Shown: piece by piece, positions 50,401-63,456 of the stretch
Layout: every line of letters begins with the position of its first letter
Numbering within the stretch: position 1 is the first letter of the stretch
Assembly: GCA_020086605.1 (NCBI GenBank)
Contig: JACBWW010000002.1
Span: 23,487,405-23,551,404 of the forward strand
Origin: Lanius collurio
Taxonomy: Eukaryota; Chordata; Aves; Passeriformes; Laniidae
Direction: 5' to 3'
DNA length: 64,000 nucleotides
Program-made: the position numbers and the translations under genes
The notes under the pieces: generated by a model
Seen by the model: the letters and a program-made list of their open reading frames with translations, nothing else
What the model was told of the DNA's origin: nothing
Database searches by the model: none

Positions 50401-53225
50401 TTTACCACTTTAGAACAGGACTAGACATGCTGGCTTTGTCTCAGTGTGCTATTATCTACCCCAAATTGTAACAGTGGCAAACTATTCAAAACCAATCACC
50501 GCTGTGTGCCTGATGACTCTGCTGACTTTCTGAACTCTTAGTGCCTTTAGCTGAGCAGCTGGCAATAAAGCTGCTGCTGCTGGCTGGCCATTCCAGCTGA
50601 GTTTTTTACTGTCTGGCTTAATAATTCAGTGCAAGTTAGCAGTGAGGGATGAAGCATGGTAAAATGTAAAGAATTTCAGGTTTACTTTTTGTTCTGTGAA
50701 TTGCTGTGCAGCACCTGAGCTATGACCAGTGCCCTGTTTGTGCTCTTAGCCTGGAGTAGTGAAGACACTTTGCTTAAGCTTTTCGAGTATGTGCAGCACC
50801 ATTTTGCAAGGACTGCATGGGCCGCCGGTTATCACAGCATTGCTCTCACTGATGAGCTGAGTGTCAGCTGATGATAGCACACCTACACAGACTAACTTTG
50901 GGATACATATGAAGCCTTGTACAGTAACAATTACGGTGTCAAATGCTTAAGAAATTTAAAATAAATGTAAGAGGTTGTGTAGGTTTGTGGGCGATCTTTT
51001 ATTTCATGATAGTCTGTGCAGGTGTTCATGTCATACCATGTGTTGTTCTGCTTGCTGGTTCAGGAAATCTGATGGAACCAACATATTGTGAGGTTTAAAG
51101 GAGAGTGGGAGTGAAGCCAAAAGAGTTTGGTGCCTTTAACCTAGAAAAATGAAGATCTGAGAGAGAATATAACTCCTGCCTACAAATGTTGCAGAGATGG
51201 TAAATATTAGAGCATGAGAAGAGCTAAAGAACTATGTTGACATAAAACCAAATGGGTATAAACTGTCCAAAGATTAGTTTAGGATTAGAAATGTAACTCT
51301 TCTAACTGTTGAAAGCTGCTGTTCTAGAACAAAGTTTTGTGGGTGCTAACAGCCTTAGCACTTTTATGATAAAGTGTGATAAATTTCAGATAAGGATTGT
51401 AAGAAGTAGCTGTCTATAGACATAAATATCCATACTTGATGACTTAGGAAGTACATTTCTGTGATGTGGTTTAACTTTAGTTTTTATTTATTTTATTTAT
51501 TTATTTAAATTATTTCTTTTTCTCTAGTTTCTGGGTTTTTTTCCTAGAAGTCAAAACAAACAGGGTAAAGAGATATACAGAAAGCAATCCTGAGATTTAT
51601 AAATTTTGTTTTAGAAGAGGCACAGTGGTAGGTTTTTCGTGTCTGTTTGGGATTTACTGGAGGTTGTTTTTAAAGCTTTTTCTTTTGTTGATAAATAAGG
51701 TCCCACCTTTAAATAAAACAACATATCAATACTGTATCAAAGTAAAAATAAATGAAATGTGAGTTGTAATTCAAATATTAATAGGCTGGTACCAAATTAG
51801 TACAATATTCAGTCATGTTTATATCCTGCGTTTGATCAAGTTAATGATATTTGCTCTGTTAAAAATGGAAGTGAGATGGGATAAAGACAAAGTATTCAAA
51901 CTATTCCAAAAATTTCATCCAAGACCTGAACCTGTGTGTCCAGTTAATTTTTACATAGCAGCCCTTAAGAACAACCATGCACCAGAAGTCCAGTTTTTTA
52001 TGTTGGTAAGTATATTGTTTTGGTGAATTTGACCATTTTAGTTTGCTATACAAAGAAATTTATTTTCCAACATAAATCTTCAAATAAGAATTAATTTTTT
52101 TCAAGCCACTGCTTTAATGCAACTATGTTTTTTTTTATATTGGGAAGAATCAAACTTGCATACTTAGCTCATAGTATAAAACTATTAGATCAAAATTCTC
52201 CTTCCATTTACACTTATGCAACTACACTGAATTAGTAACTCAGCTGATCAATATTTAAAGTGTTGCTCAAGGACTTCATTGCATAAATCCCATTAACGTT
52301 AATTCCTAGGCAGTGTGCTGAAAATGTACCTTTAAGTGTCTGTCAGACCAGCGATTCTTATAAAAACTTATAAGCCAATTTAATTTGTAAGCAGCAGTCT
52401 AACCCAGTGCAAATGCAAGTTATTAAATATTAATTCTTTAAGAAGTCAGTCTCAGGCTTTTAATCTAGAAAATAATTGTTGCCAATATATCTTCCATTGA
52501 TCTAGGAATCTTCTCTCTGTTTTTTTCAGGGGATTGTTACTTTTTTACTACCTAAGCTTATGTTTTCTGTTGATTTAACTTATCTGTCATTCTCATCTGA
52601 GAACTTTCTTCTTACTTAAGTACTTTTGAATAATTAGAGTAAAAGGAACCAAAAAAATGTCGTTTGTAAGCTGTTTAGCCATCTAAGCTATATTAATAAT
52701 ACATCCTTAATTGTTAATCTTTTGAGAAGTATTTCTTTTTTGTTTCCAAGTTAAACACACTTTTGAGAAATGGACAGTGTGCTAAAACATCCTTTTTTTT
52801 TGCAATCTTTTTTAGGGTTTATTTAATACTTGCACCTCAGAATGTGTTAATGTAACAGATAAGTACCAGTAAGAGGTCTCAAAGCTTAGGGAAGGAAACC
52901 TGTTAACTACCACAGTCATAATATATTTGCTGAAAAAAAAGCAGCTGTTACTGATTCATAGAGATAATTTCCATGGAGGAAACCTTGAGTAAAGATACCT
53001 AAAAAAGAGAGGCCTAAGTTCAGGAGTGTAATTACACTGAAGCTTAGAAAATGGAGGTAGAAAGGTTTTTAAAAGAGGGACAGAGCCGCAAGTTTTGTTT
53101 GGACGGGGTGAACATAATGTTATGGTTTATCCCAAATGTGCTTTATCATTGCTAAATTTGATTCAGCCCTAAAATATGCTATTTTAAAAATTATATGAAG
53201 GCCATTTGATCACACATAACATCCA
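47414..53225. other. intronic sequence, no recognisable gene
   Basis: AT-rich sequence with short ORFs only (up to 113 codons, 49258-49599 on the - strand), none recognisable. A TTTA-rich low-complexity stretch lies at about 51480-51513. A 62-nt open interval at 51944-52005, between an AG and a GTAAGT, does not resemble PRKN exon 8. Confidence 0.6.
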
Positions 53226-53640
53226 GCTTGCGGCGTACCTCCAGTGGTATGAAATGGTTTAACAGTGGTTTCTCACGTTTGTGGGACCGTGTATCGGAGC
53301 CTGCTGCTGCTGCACCCCACAAGTACTGTGGAACGGACAGGTGGCCCCATGGGAGCAGTGCCTGGGAAGAGCAGCCACCCCCTGGCCCATGCTAGGGTGG
53401 CCCCTGACATCTCCCTGCTGCTCTGCTGCTGCAGCACTTCCCCGAGGGGCTCCCGCTCCGGGGGAGAGCTTCATTTTGAGCAGGAAGCACATTTTGAGGG
53501 AATGGCTACTGGCTTCAAAATTAGGCTTTCCTTCTTCCTCGAATCACTGCAATTTCCACACTCAAGGAGACTCTGGGGGAGGACACAGTGTTTCTGTACA
53601 CCACAGGAAAACATGCCTGACAGAAGTGACGTGACAGGGC
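53226..53640. other. GC-rich, CpG-containing segment of unknown origin
   Basis: This block is sharply richer in G, C and CpG than the AT-rich DNA on both sides. It contains GCTGCTGCTG and CTGCTGCTCTGCTGCTGCAG words and a CCCGAGGGGCTCCCGCTCCGG segment. Two overlapping + ORFs (126 codons at 53265-53645; 117 codons at 53281-53634) and a - ORF are all open at once, which reflects few stop codons in GC-rich DNA. The proteins show no recognisable domain. The words GGTTTAACAGTGGTTTCTCACG near the left side have the flavour of an avian LTR. I could not find matching TG/CA ends or a target-site duplication. A decayed LTR or other repeat is the best guess. Confidence 0.45.
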
Positions 53641-56600
53641 TGTAAATGAAGAGACTTCCTGTATATTCAGGTCTTTTGTCAAGATCCCCTGTACAAGCAG
53701 TTTGAATCTGTTTTTCTGGAGATTCCCAATAAGATGAATCAGATTCTTCTAGACAAGTGTTATAATACATTTCTGCCCTTGTTCTGGTTCATTTTCTAAT
53801 ACAAAGTTTGCTTTCAAGTTTTCTAATATCTTCCACTTACCAAAACAACAAAAGCATTTTTCTTCTTTTTTGATATTTTTCTTTTGGAGTGGTGTCAGGT
53901 ACTACAGGAGCCCCTCATGTCACTGTCTTCCTTGAAAGGAACTAGCTGAGAAGCTTTGCAGACTCTTAATGTTTGTACAAAAGGAGATTTGGGGAACAAT
54001 TTTAAGGGGAAAAGGAAGCTAACTGATGTTTAAGAAAGGAGAAACCAGAAAACTTGGGTAACTGACGGTCTGTCATTTTGCTTTCAGACTCATGTAATGG
54101 AGACCTAGAGAAGGGTAGTGTTAAAAACAAATAAAAATTGAAAAATCTTTTTAATTATTTTTATTTATTACATTTATCCTTTTCATGATGTTAAAGATTT
54201 TGTTAGAATATTAATAATTTTGGAAAAACAGGCTTACAAAAGCCTTTTACATAGTTTAATAAGGCAACAGATCTTAAACTACTAGAAGAGCACAAAGTAC
54301 ATGGCATAGTTTTTGGTTATGTGAAAGATCTCAAATGTGTAATGAGGAACTAAATGATAGATTATAACAGAAACATGATGTTTAAGAGAAAATGTTCTTG
54401 TTTGTATTTAAATTTTATGAAACAAGCAACTGCAGAAACATTACAGGTTGAGTAACTGTAAATAAAGAGTGAAAATATCACTGATGCAGAACAACCTTGC
54501 TAAGTTGACAAAGAACAAGTAGGTATTTCATTAGGGGAATACATCTGGAAAAGGAACATTAATTGTATGTAAAAAAACAAGGAATCCATTCCTCAAAAGT
54601 GCTTAGTCTGGAAATGATTCAATCAGTCATATTAAATAATCAGTCTGGCAGTGATCTTGGTGGAATTCTATGGTATGTAGAGCTAAAGTGATCCTATGTA
54701 ATCAGGTGGATGTCACATAAAGGAAAGAAAGACCTTTACTCCCATTTTTGGCTGTGTGGTAAAAGTTTCTGCAGTGCTTCTGAGGAGTTTCTGTAGTTCT
54801 GAATTCAGTGCTTGAAGAAGTTGAATACTCTGGAGGGTTCAGTAAAGAGTCCCATGAATCTCATCAGAAGGGATGATAGATGTCAATATATAAACGGAAA
54901 TAGTTTCATAGAGTGCAAAGAAGTAAGTGCAGTTTTCTTAGTTTAATTGTGAAAATCTTAATACATGACTTAATGAGTATAGCTACATATTTGGGAGACA
55001 AAATTTTGATAGTATTGGGTTTGTGCTGTATCAGGCAGTGGCACTGAATGCAAGAAAATACAGTATTTTTAACAGTGGAGGAAGGAAGTTAAGCATTGTC
55101 TCACGTTAACAAGAGTTGTGATGGATTCTTCATCACAGTCATCTTTAAAATAAAAGCTGAATGTTTTCCTATAGAGCAAAATTGTGTTTGTATTGAAGCA
55201 GAGTTAGCTGAGTAAAGTTTTTTGGGAAGTATAGAAAGCCACATGTACAAAGAGGTTCTTTATCTTTTCAAATATGTCAGTCAGTTAAACATAACAATTT
55301 CTAATTACTTCATAGGCTTTTATATTTATAGCCCCATCATTCTAAAAGCTTATGTACAATTTTATAAAATGCTTGTTCTTTTTTTCTCTTCTTGAAGTAA
55401 ATAGTGTTTTCTAGTCTCACTTTCCATTTAAGTATGGAGAGGTGAAATGACTTGCCTGACAAAGTACACCTCTCCTTATTCCCAGGCCCGTTTCCTAAAG
55501 CACCCTGTTTCCAAAGTGTCACAAGTGAGATTATTTTTGTAGGAAGTCATATTCCTCAAAGGAATCAGGCATTTATGGTTTTTTGGCCAACGTGTTTGAT
55601 TGAAGGGGAATTATTTGTACAGACATTGTATACATATTTGGGACTTAAGTTGAATAAAGACGTGCTATTTCATGCATTGAGTGGCAGAAAATCACAGGCC
55701 AGATTAATGAGTGAAACTCTTGTTCTCCTTTCCATTTCTTCACCACTGAAACAAACAAAAAAACCCACGAAAACATAAAGGGGTAAAATGTTTGGACCAT
55801 TTCAAGAATTCAGTGTAATTGATGTCTTTCTAAATTGGTCAAGCATTTATCCCTGTGTACTATTGAATGGTGTCGTAATTTAGCTCATGGGAGCAAATCT
55901 TCTGTGTAAAAGGAAAATTGCATGATCACTCTATCTTATTTTAGCAACACTGTTAGATGTAGTCACACTTATTTCTCATTTGATGAGTACTGTGCCTGTT
56001 CTTTATTAGCCTTTTTAATTTCTTCATGTCATTGCCAAAACCCCAGCTTTATGCAGTACTGCTCACATAATCCACTGGCTTTCCATGGACTACAGTTGGA
56101 AGAGGCTGGCAACCTTTAACTGTGCTTTTATCCTTTCACAACGGCACAATTTGTGGAAACAGTATTTACCTGCCAAGGACTCTTTATTGATCCCACTCAG
56201 TGCTTGCTACCTTTGGCACAAGAGGTAATCATGCAGACTAAAATAGCACTCCTGAAGTACTTCCTTGGTCTTTATGACCCCCAAAGTACTCCTTGCACAA
56301 AAACAAAATCACTGCCTGTTAATCATTTTGCACTTTATATTTCTCACCTGACAGGCATAAGTTTATCAAAATTTTTCTGAACACCCTCTAGTTTCAAATA
56401 AATAGAAATTTATTCTATCGAGAGATTAATTTCTAAATTCTCTGATTACTTATTTTAAAGTGAGCTTTAGATGTGCCCAACTTTGATTAATAATGTTTTT
56501 GAAGATGCTTAGAAATTTCCCAAGGTAAATTCTGCTATCTTCTCAAAGCTTGGGCCATGTTTGTGTTGTCACAGAAGTTCCTATTTGTTGTGGGTTTCCT

Positions 56601-57423
56601 TGCCACTCATTTTCATAATTATTATTGGCACATAACAGTATTTCTTCTCAAATTAGTATTTTTCAAATAAAGCCTGAAGGGCTTTTTCCCTTCTGAGTCA
56701 GTCTATTAATTTCTCCATTTTCATGTGTGAGGAATGTATGTAGTAAGTCCTGGTTGGAAAAGGCGTACTGTTCTTTGCAGCAAAGAGTTCCTGAAAAGAT
56801 ATTTAGCTCTAAAGAAGACAAAAATACTTATATGATAGATTGCTGACAAGGTTTTTCCCATCCTGTATAAACTTACACTTTACAGAATGTTATTTCATGA
56901 TATGTTTTTAAATATACTTCTTATTTACCTCTGTTAATCTCTGTGAGTCTCAAAGGAACTGCCTATGCATCCTATTGGCCAGGTTCTTATACATTTAGCC
57001 TCTTAGATTTCTATTTCAGGCAAGAAATTGTAATCATGATGCTAAAGATGGGACCATGTTTATAACCAGGCTGTTTTAGAGGATTTTGTTGCAGTTTATG
57101 TAGTTATTTTTTATCATTGTTGATAACAATATTGTCTGAACAGTAAAAAAAGAGGAGGATAGAGCAAAGTTTACAAGCACGTAGACCCTACAGTGGAAAA
57201 CTATATTTCAGTTTGAAAATGACAGACATTCACTTAATCATTGTCCCTAGCTGGTATTTAATTAAAGCATATATGCAATTTGAATTAAATGCCTATTTGA
57301 TTTGAAGGTCATGTCAAATTGGGGTTTTTGTAGAGAGTGGACTAGTGAAATATGCTTTAAAGTGATTGTTACTGGTGTGAATGATTACAGAAGAGAAGAA
57401 CGATGCATGCTGAATCATTCATT
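53641..57423. other. intronic sequence, no recognisable feature
   Basis: AT-rich sequence with no ORF above 108 codons and no recognisable repeat ends, RNA gene or exon. Confidence 0.6.
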
Positions 57424-57462
57424 CATATATATGTATGTGTGTGTGTGTATACATATATATGT
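57424..57462. repeat. AT/GT microsatellite
   Basis: A short TATATATG stretch leads to six to seven GT units, then TATACATATATATG. The alternating purine-pyrimidine tract is flanked symmetrically by TA-rich ends. Confidence 0.9.
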
Positions 57463-60400
57463 TTAGACTCTTTCTGAGTTTCAGAGGTGTGTATGTGTAC
57501 CAAAAAATATAGACCAAGTATCACAAAAAGTCATTTTCTGTAACAGAAGTCCTTGGCACATAGGCAGCTTCCTGTCTACAACTTATATGTGAATGCCAAG
57601 TAAACTGTTAAAGCAAGTTAAATGTCTGTGGAGTGTCCAACATAAAATCCCTGCTTTCCAGTGTTACTTCTAGCCTACTTTAATGTCCTTAGTATCTCTT
57701 TTGCTTACTTTACACAAAAGCAATTATTTTACTGAAAATACAAATCCTGTTAAAGTTAGTGTTTATCAAAGAAACCAGACCTGGCCTCGATGGAGAGACT
57801 TTTCAACAGAGTAGAACAGTGCTTCCTGCCCACTCTTCTTAGTTCTTAACCTTTTCCACTACCCACAGGAAATCCAGATCATGCTTTAATAGGCTAAATA
57901 GCATGTGAAACATTATCAGTGGAATTGCTACTAATTATGAAATGCTGGAGTCTATTAATACTGAATTCTCTGGTTTCTGGGAGATCCTGGTTTGCTTCCT
58001 TCTTTCCTTGTCATGATGGGATTTTCAGAGCTAGCTATATGTGTAATTTGTGTGGACACCATACCTTACTGTTGGAATTGGATTATCTGGTACATTAAGG
58101 CACCTCATAAACTCACTCAAAAGAGACTTTCACCTTTCTTCTGAAAAGATGAAAGCCCTTTTCTCTAGAAAAGCAATTGAAGTCTGACCAGGAGGCCAGA
58201 TTTAGAGATTCTAGACCTTATTCCAATGCATATTCAATTCTGAAATATCTAGCTGGTAATGAAGAAAAATAGATATGGGAAAGAAATTAAAATGAAGCTT
58301 GCAGCTAGCTGCTTAAAATTATCAGAGCAAGTGAAAAGTCAGTGGCTGGTTTCCCAGATGCTATTTCTCACCAAGGCTATTTCTCATCAAGGCTCCAGGC
58401 CAGTGAAGAGGCACCATTATGGAATTTGGTTAATAAAGTTATATATGATGAATTACAAAACTCCTGTTATAAGCTTTTGCAGAACTGTTTCTTGGCAGTT
58501 CATTTGAAGTTGGATTCATATGTGATTCCTTCCAAAAGTAAGTCAGTGCCACTGGAACCAGCATCACTAAACAATGTGTTCAAATATAGGCACACAAAAG
58601 GGTAGATCTGGGCTTAATTTTAATATTAATTTACATTCGTTCAGAATTACCTAATTCCCAAATACTGTTGTTAGGTTTACTTGTGCTCTAGGAATAGTAG
58701 AATACGCATGAATTCAATCAAACAGGAGTCTGACACTTATTTTCTGGTTGTAGCTGCAGTTTCCTTGAAGTCATAAATAGGCCAAAGTTCAGTAGAAAGG
58801 TTTGCAAGCCTTAGGACAACTCTTATAGAAACTGCTATCTGATATAAAAAAGGAAATCAATTTAAGTTCTCTTTCCATTGAGGTATCCTTGGAAACATTT
58901 CTTCAGTACTTCAGCACAGTAAATTTTACTACGTTTACAAAGAACTGAGGATTTCTGAGTTTTCACCTAGAATCTCAGGTTTTCATTGCAGAAGTGAATT
59001 TGCTTGAGTAGACTAGAAGATGAGAAGAAGCTTAGTCCTGATTGAACAGGTTGGAAAGAAGATTACTGTTGAATCCTGGAAGTTCATTGTTGCCCGAAGG
59101 ACTAGTGAAAATGAGAAAGGTTTCTATGATGATTTGAATGGGATTTGGGTCATTTTTATTTTGGCCAAGTGATAAAGAACACTGATTTCAGGGGTGTAGG
59201 AGGAAGATCTAAAACAGTGCTATATTTCTTAAGTTTTTGAGTTCTTAGCAGATGGGGAGACAATGGAGTACTACAAAAGCTTTTTCATGTTCTCTGTCCT
59301 AGACATAAGCCTAAGAAAAGCAAATTGCTCTTTGCACTTCTGCATTCAGCAGGAACAAGGATTTTTATGTGTGCATTCTATGATACTGCTGGCTCTTCAT
59401 CTGTGCAAGGAGCTGGCAGTGGCAGCTTACACCATTATTAGTTCATAAATGCAAAATGAGGTTATGCTTGTGAATCACAAAGGTACCAGTTCCCTCCATA
59501 CACGGGTCATGTGTCATGCCAAATACAGAATTACTGATACACTTGCCTCATTCCAAGGGTTGTTTGTTAATTTATTCTCATGGAGTCACTAAGGAGTTTA
59601 TAAAAACCCCGTGTGATCCTGAAACAGCTACCTCAAATGTGGATTTTGGGTGGCACCCTATATGTTATGTTTGCACTCTGAATAACAGATGAAACAATGG
59701 CACTGCTGAGCAGTCTTCATTGTGGTTTTGAGCACTACTAAATTGTGTCTGCAAATTAAACATTTTCTTTATCAACTCTGAAAATTCAGTAGTTAGTCCA
59801 CAATATGAAAATAAATGTTGGTTGGATGCCTTTTTGCTTATTGTTGCTGCTGTTATAAACTTCCTCATACCATTTTCTTCCTGTCTCTTCCATGAGATTC
59901 CTCTAATAGACTTTTCTTATTCTCATGTTTCTCTCTATAAAGATTCCCAGATATGAGAGTTATACAACTTACTGCAAGAAAAATTAAATTCAGAATGTTA
60001 CAGAATTTGTTTTTATTCTGTGTTATTTGAAGAATAATCAGGAGGTACCCGCAGTGAGACTGTTGAAATAATGAGAGTGTAAAGAGGTGTTTATATTTAA
60101 TAGTATTCTCCCTTTCCCCAGTAAATTTTGCTGAGCTTGCGGAGATTTTATTTCTAGGATGCACAAGTAAATAATCTTACTATTGAGTGATGATACTCTC
60201 TGCAAAACTCTTTGTTTTGTCAGTGAATAACACAACTGTAGCAGGGTTTTATTAAATAATTCTGAGTGCAAATAATGAACATAAGGTATTTCACTCATCC
60301 TTGAACTGTGCTTCAATAACGAGTTAAGAACTAAAATCTAATAGAGGTAGTAGAATCTGAGTAAGTTGATTGTGAAGCGATATAAAATTCATATGGAGTC

Positions 60401-62094
60401 ACTTTTGTATTACAGAGTTGCAATTTGCAAATGTTTTTAATGTCATTAACTGCATCTTGCAATGGCACATTCAGTTTAATAGACACCTGGCAAAATTAGA
60501 TATTTGAATGCATAAACTGAATTTGTGCACTTCTATGGGAAGAGGGAACTATTACAATTAAGCCAGTATAGGGTTTACATGTGCAATTACCAACTGATTT
60601 CACATGCACATTTCTTTTCACAATGTATTTGGGAATCAGCAGATTAGATCCTTTTGTATGAGGTAAATTGAGCATGCAAATATTATTTCTTTTGAAATGC
60701 AGTAAAAAATAAATAGCTCATTTACTTGCCTAATGTTAATTGGTTATGTTAACCACATTCATGAATGCACATTTTATCTTTGCTACTTGTTTCTCTAATT
60801 CTTTACAGTACTGTACAACTGTAGAGTACATAGTCCTAGACAAAGGATCTTATCACCCTGTATTATAATAAAACAATAAATAACATCGGGCCAGGCTTTA
60901 AAAATAGCTTCATAAGGCTGCAGCTCCGAGTCAGGCATCAGTACAGGGAAAATTATTTTCAAAAGCACTCAGGACCCAGCAGTTCCCTCTACGAACGGTG
61001 AGAGCTGATGAGTAGTAAGCATTTTTGACACTCTAGCCTCTTGTTCATATCAATCAAATTTAAACTGTATTTGCCAAAAAAAATTCTGTGTTGTCTTGTG
61101 CTAAAAACCTCTTTTTCAGGGAGATCCATTATTCCAAGTATTGCAGTTGTGAACCTGATTCTTTTCTGTTTGAAGAAGTAACTGACTAGTATAACAGATG
61201 GGCAGGAGGAGGTGAAATAGCTGTTGCATATCTAGCACAGAAAATGGAAAAAATCTGATTATTTCACCAGAAACTGTTTCTTGTCCTGTTCTGCTTTTGC
61301 AGATTTTTGCTGGATCTGTTGTTCTTAAATGAAGTTTTAATTGTACCAGTTCCACAGTAATTTTTAATGCTTTTTTTTTTAAAAAATACATAATTTACCT
61401 CAGTGCCTGTACATATACTTTTCAAAACCTTGCAATAATGCTGCCTGTTGGTGAAATTAGATATTTATCATGTAAATCTTGCTTTAGAAAACAGGGTCAG
61501 AAAACCTGGAGGATAAAGATTTGTATCTATTAAAAAAAAAAGGAAAAGTAATGATCATGAATCCCAATAATTTCCTACATTATTCAGCTAATGTGTTTCA
61601 GCTCTGAATAAGAACTGTCTTCTGCAATAAAAGAAATTAGTCTATTTACAGTCACTGGCTGATTTCTTCACTGGAGCTGGCAGACATCAGTGTTGGAGAC
61701 ATTATCTTGGCTAATGAAAGATAAAGAATGCCTTCAGGAAATTCCAGCTTTCATGAACCAGTGATGTGAATTTTTTTATCTATTTTCAAAATTCTAGCTT
61801 CTCTTGACCCTTCTCTTTTATTCTGAAAAATGAAGAAAATACTCAGATACATTTGAATTTGGCCAAAACTGTGCTGGAAAAATTAGCATTTGTTGATTTT
61901 GTTTTCAAGTATGGCATCAAAAGTCTGATTTTGTCCTGCTCTTTCCACTGATTTCCGAGACTGACCCAATAGTAATGTGGAGGAGCTTTTCTTGCAGCTT
62001 TTGATTGACCTCTATCTTTGCTAAGATGACAGAAACGTCATTTCTGTACTTGCTGGTTTTTAGCCTGTCATCGAATTCATTAAGAAAGCACTGA
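57463..62094. other. intronic sequence, no recognisable gene
   Basis: AT-rich sequence with short ORFs only. A 16-bp tandem duplication occurs at 58360-58391. The interval 60400-60800 contains the octamer ATGCAAAT (60674-60681), a palindromic ATTTGCAAAT (60423-60432) and several TAAT cores, and might be a conserved non-coding element, but this is only a guess. Confidence 0.55.
58360..58391. repeat. 16-bp tandem duplication
   Basis: GCTATTTCTCACCAAG (58360-58375) is followed at once by GCTATTTCTCATCAAG (58376-58391), with one substitution between copies. Confidence 0.9.
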
Positions 62095-62172
62095 AAAAGA
62101 CCTAAAGAAAAGTCACAAATATCGTGATTTACTAAAAGACCTAAAGAAAAGTCATAAATTATCGCAATTCTG
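62095..62172. repeat. 39-bp tandem duplication, two copies
   Basis: The word AAAAGACCTAAAGAAAAGTC starts at 62095 and again at 62134, giving a 39-base period. The copies have diverged at a few sites (CACAAATATCGTG versus CATAAATTATCGC). Because 39 is a multiple of three, the chance - strand ORF across it shows a repeated ICDFSLGL peptide. Confidence 0.9.
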
Positions 62173-63370
62173 CTGTATGAGAAATAAGAAATAATATATA
62201 AAGTAAGAGTTTGAGGTAAAAGAAACATAATTCTGTCCTCACATTGTATAGCTACCTTTCAAAAGTTGAGAAAACTTTCTTTTCAAAGCCATGGTTGAGA
62301 TAATTTTTGCTTTACCCTGTTGCACTCTACGTTTAAGTAATTGCTCAGTTTAATTAATGTTATTCAGTACAAACTGTTTTTTATTAGAAGAATAGTGTTG
62401 AATTTGAATTAAATCAAGCTCCCAAGAAAGTATACCTTGCTTTCATGAAGGGTACTCCTTTCATGAAAGGACAACGTACTCCTTCCAAAAATATAATTTC
62501 TGTTCATGAAACTGAAATATGAGTAATTTGTAAAGTGTAATTGCTCCATTCAGCCATTAAGTAATAGAAAAGGAGGGCAAAAAAATAGTTATTTTATTTT
62601 AGATGACTTCATATTTTAGTGTTTTACCTCTAGATGGTAACTTATGTGCTACATAAGAGATAATCAAACAGAGGAGCAAAATGAACAGTGTTCAGAATGT
62701 TAAATCAAATGTGGCAGAAGCAGCTTTGAGTGTTTGGACTAAAAACAGCAATGGCAAAAGGATTTTAGCAGAACTACTAAGTATTTAGATAAGATTCGTG
62801 AATTCCATTCGTTATTTTTGTTCCCACACTTAAGAAAATCTTAAACTTTGATAATAAATAACAAAAGGAAGAACAGTAATCCAATCAGATAGTGAACAGC
62901 CTGTAATTTGGAAAATTATATCTTTATTCTACTCAACATATCCACTTACCAATGAGCTTGCTTTTGCTACGTTAGAGGAAATAAGACTTAATTTGATAAT
63001 TAAACAAAAAAGTAGCCAAAAATGTTAAGACTATTATTTAAGCGTGATGTATTTGCTAAAGGAAAGTTTGCCTTTAGGCTGTGGAAAATAATGTGTGTAG
63101 TTTTCTAGCTTTGTATCCAAAAGTACCTTCAGCTTTAGCAAAACTTAGTGTTATCTAGATTAGAACACTATTCTTGAATTTTTCTCTGGAGAGAAAGAAC
63201 TTGAAAAACACTATTTGCATTTCCCTATTTATTTTATTACATGGGAATAAAGAAAAAAATCCAATTGTTTGTATTGTTAAATACAATATTGCAGTTTCTC
63301 TAAGTTATCTAGAAATTATTCCACCTGCTCCTCATCTTCAGACTGAGAAGTACTGAAGGTTCTCTTCAAA
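62173..63370. other. intronic sequence with one short palindrome
   Basis: AT-rich sequence. A perfect 16-bp palindrome, TCCTTTCATGAAAGGA, lies at 62456-62471, next to a partial copy of its left half (CTTTCATGAAGG near 62440). No gene or mobile element was recognised. Confidence 0.6.
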
Positions 63371-63456
63371 TTAGCAGTAGTAGTACCAGAAGGAGAAATA
63401 GCAGTAGTAGTAATATTAATAATAATAATAATAAATTATAATTTGATAATAATAGT
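63371..63456. repeat. interrupted (TAG)n/(AAT)n triplet repeats
   Basis: Two CAGTAGTAGTA blocks are followed by about seven AAT units and then further TAATAATAG. This is a mixed, AT-rich triplet microsatellite. Confidence 0.9.

Noticed and set aside
51944..52005. PRKN exon 8
   Set aside because: The 62-nt length matches, but the encoded text bears no resemblance to the conserved exon 8 peptide.
53265..53645. 126- and 117-codon overlapping + ORFs in the GC-rich block
   Set aside because: Several frames on both strands are open at once because stop codons are rare in GC-rich DNA. Neither protein has recognisable content.
62095..62172. CRISPR-like repeat array
   Set aside because: Only two diverged 39-bp copies in direct tandem, without spacers, in a vertebrate genome. 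It is a simple duplication.
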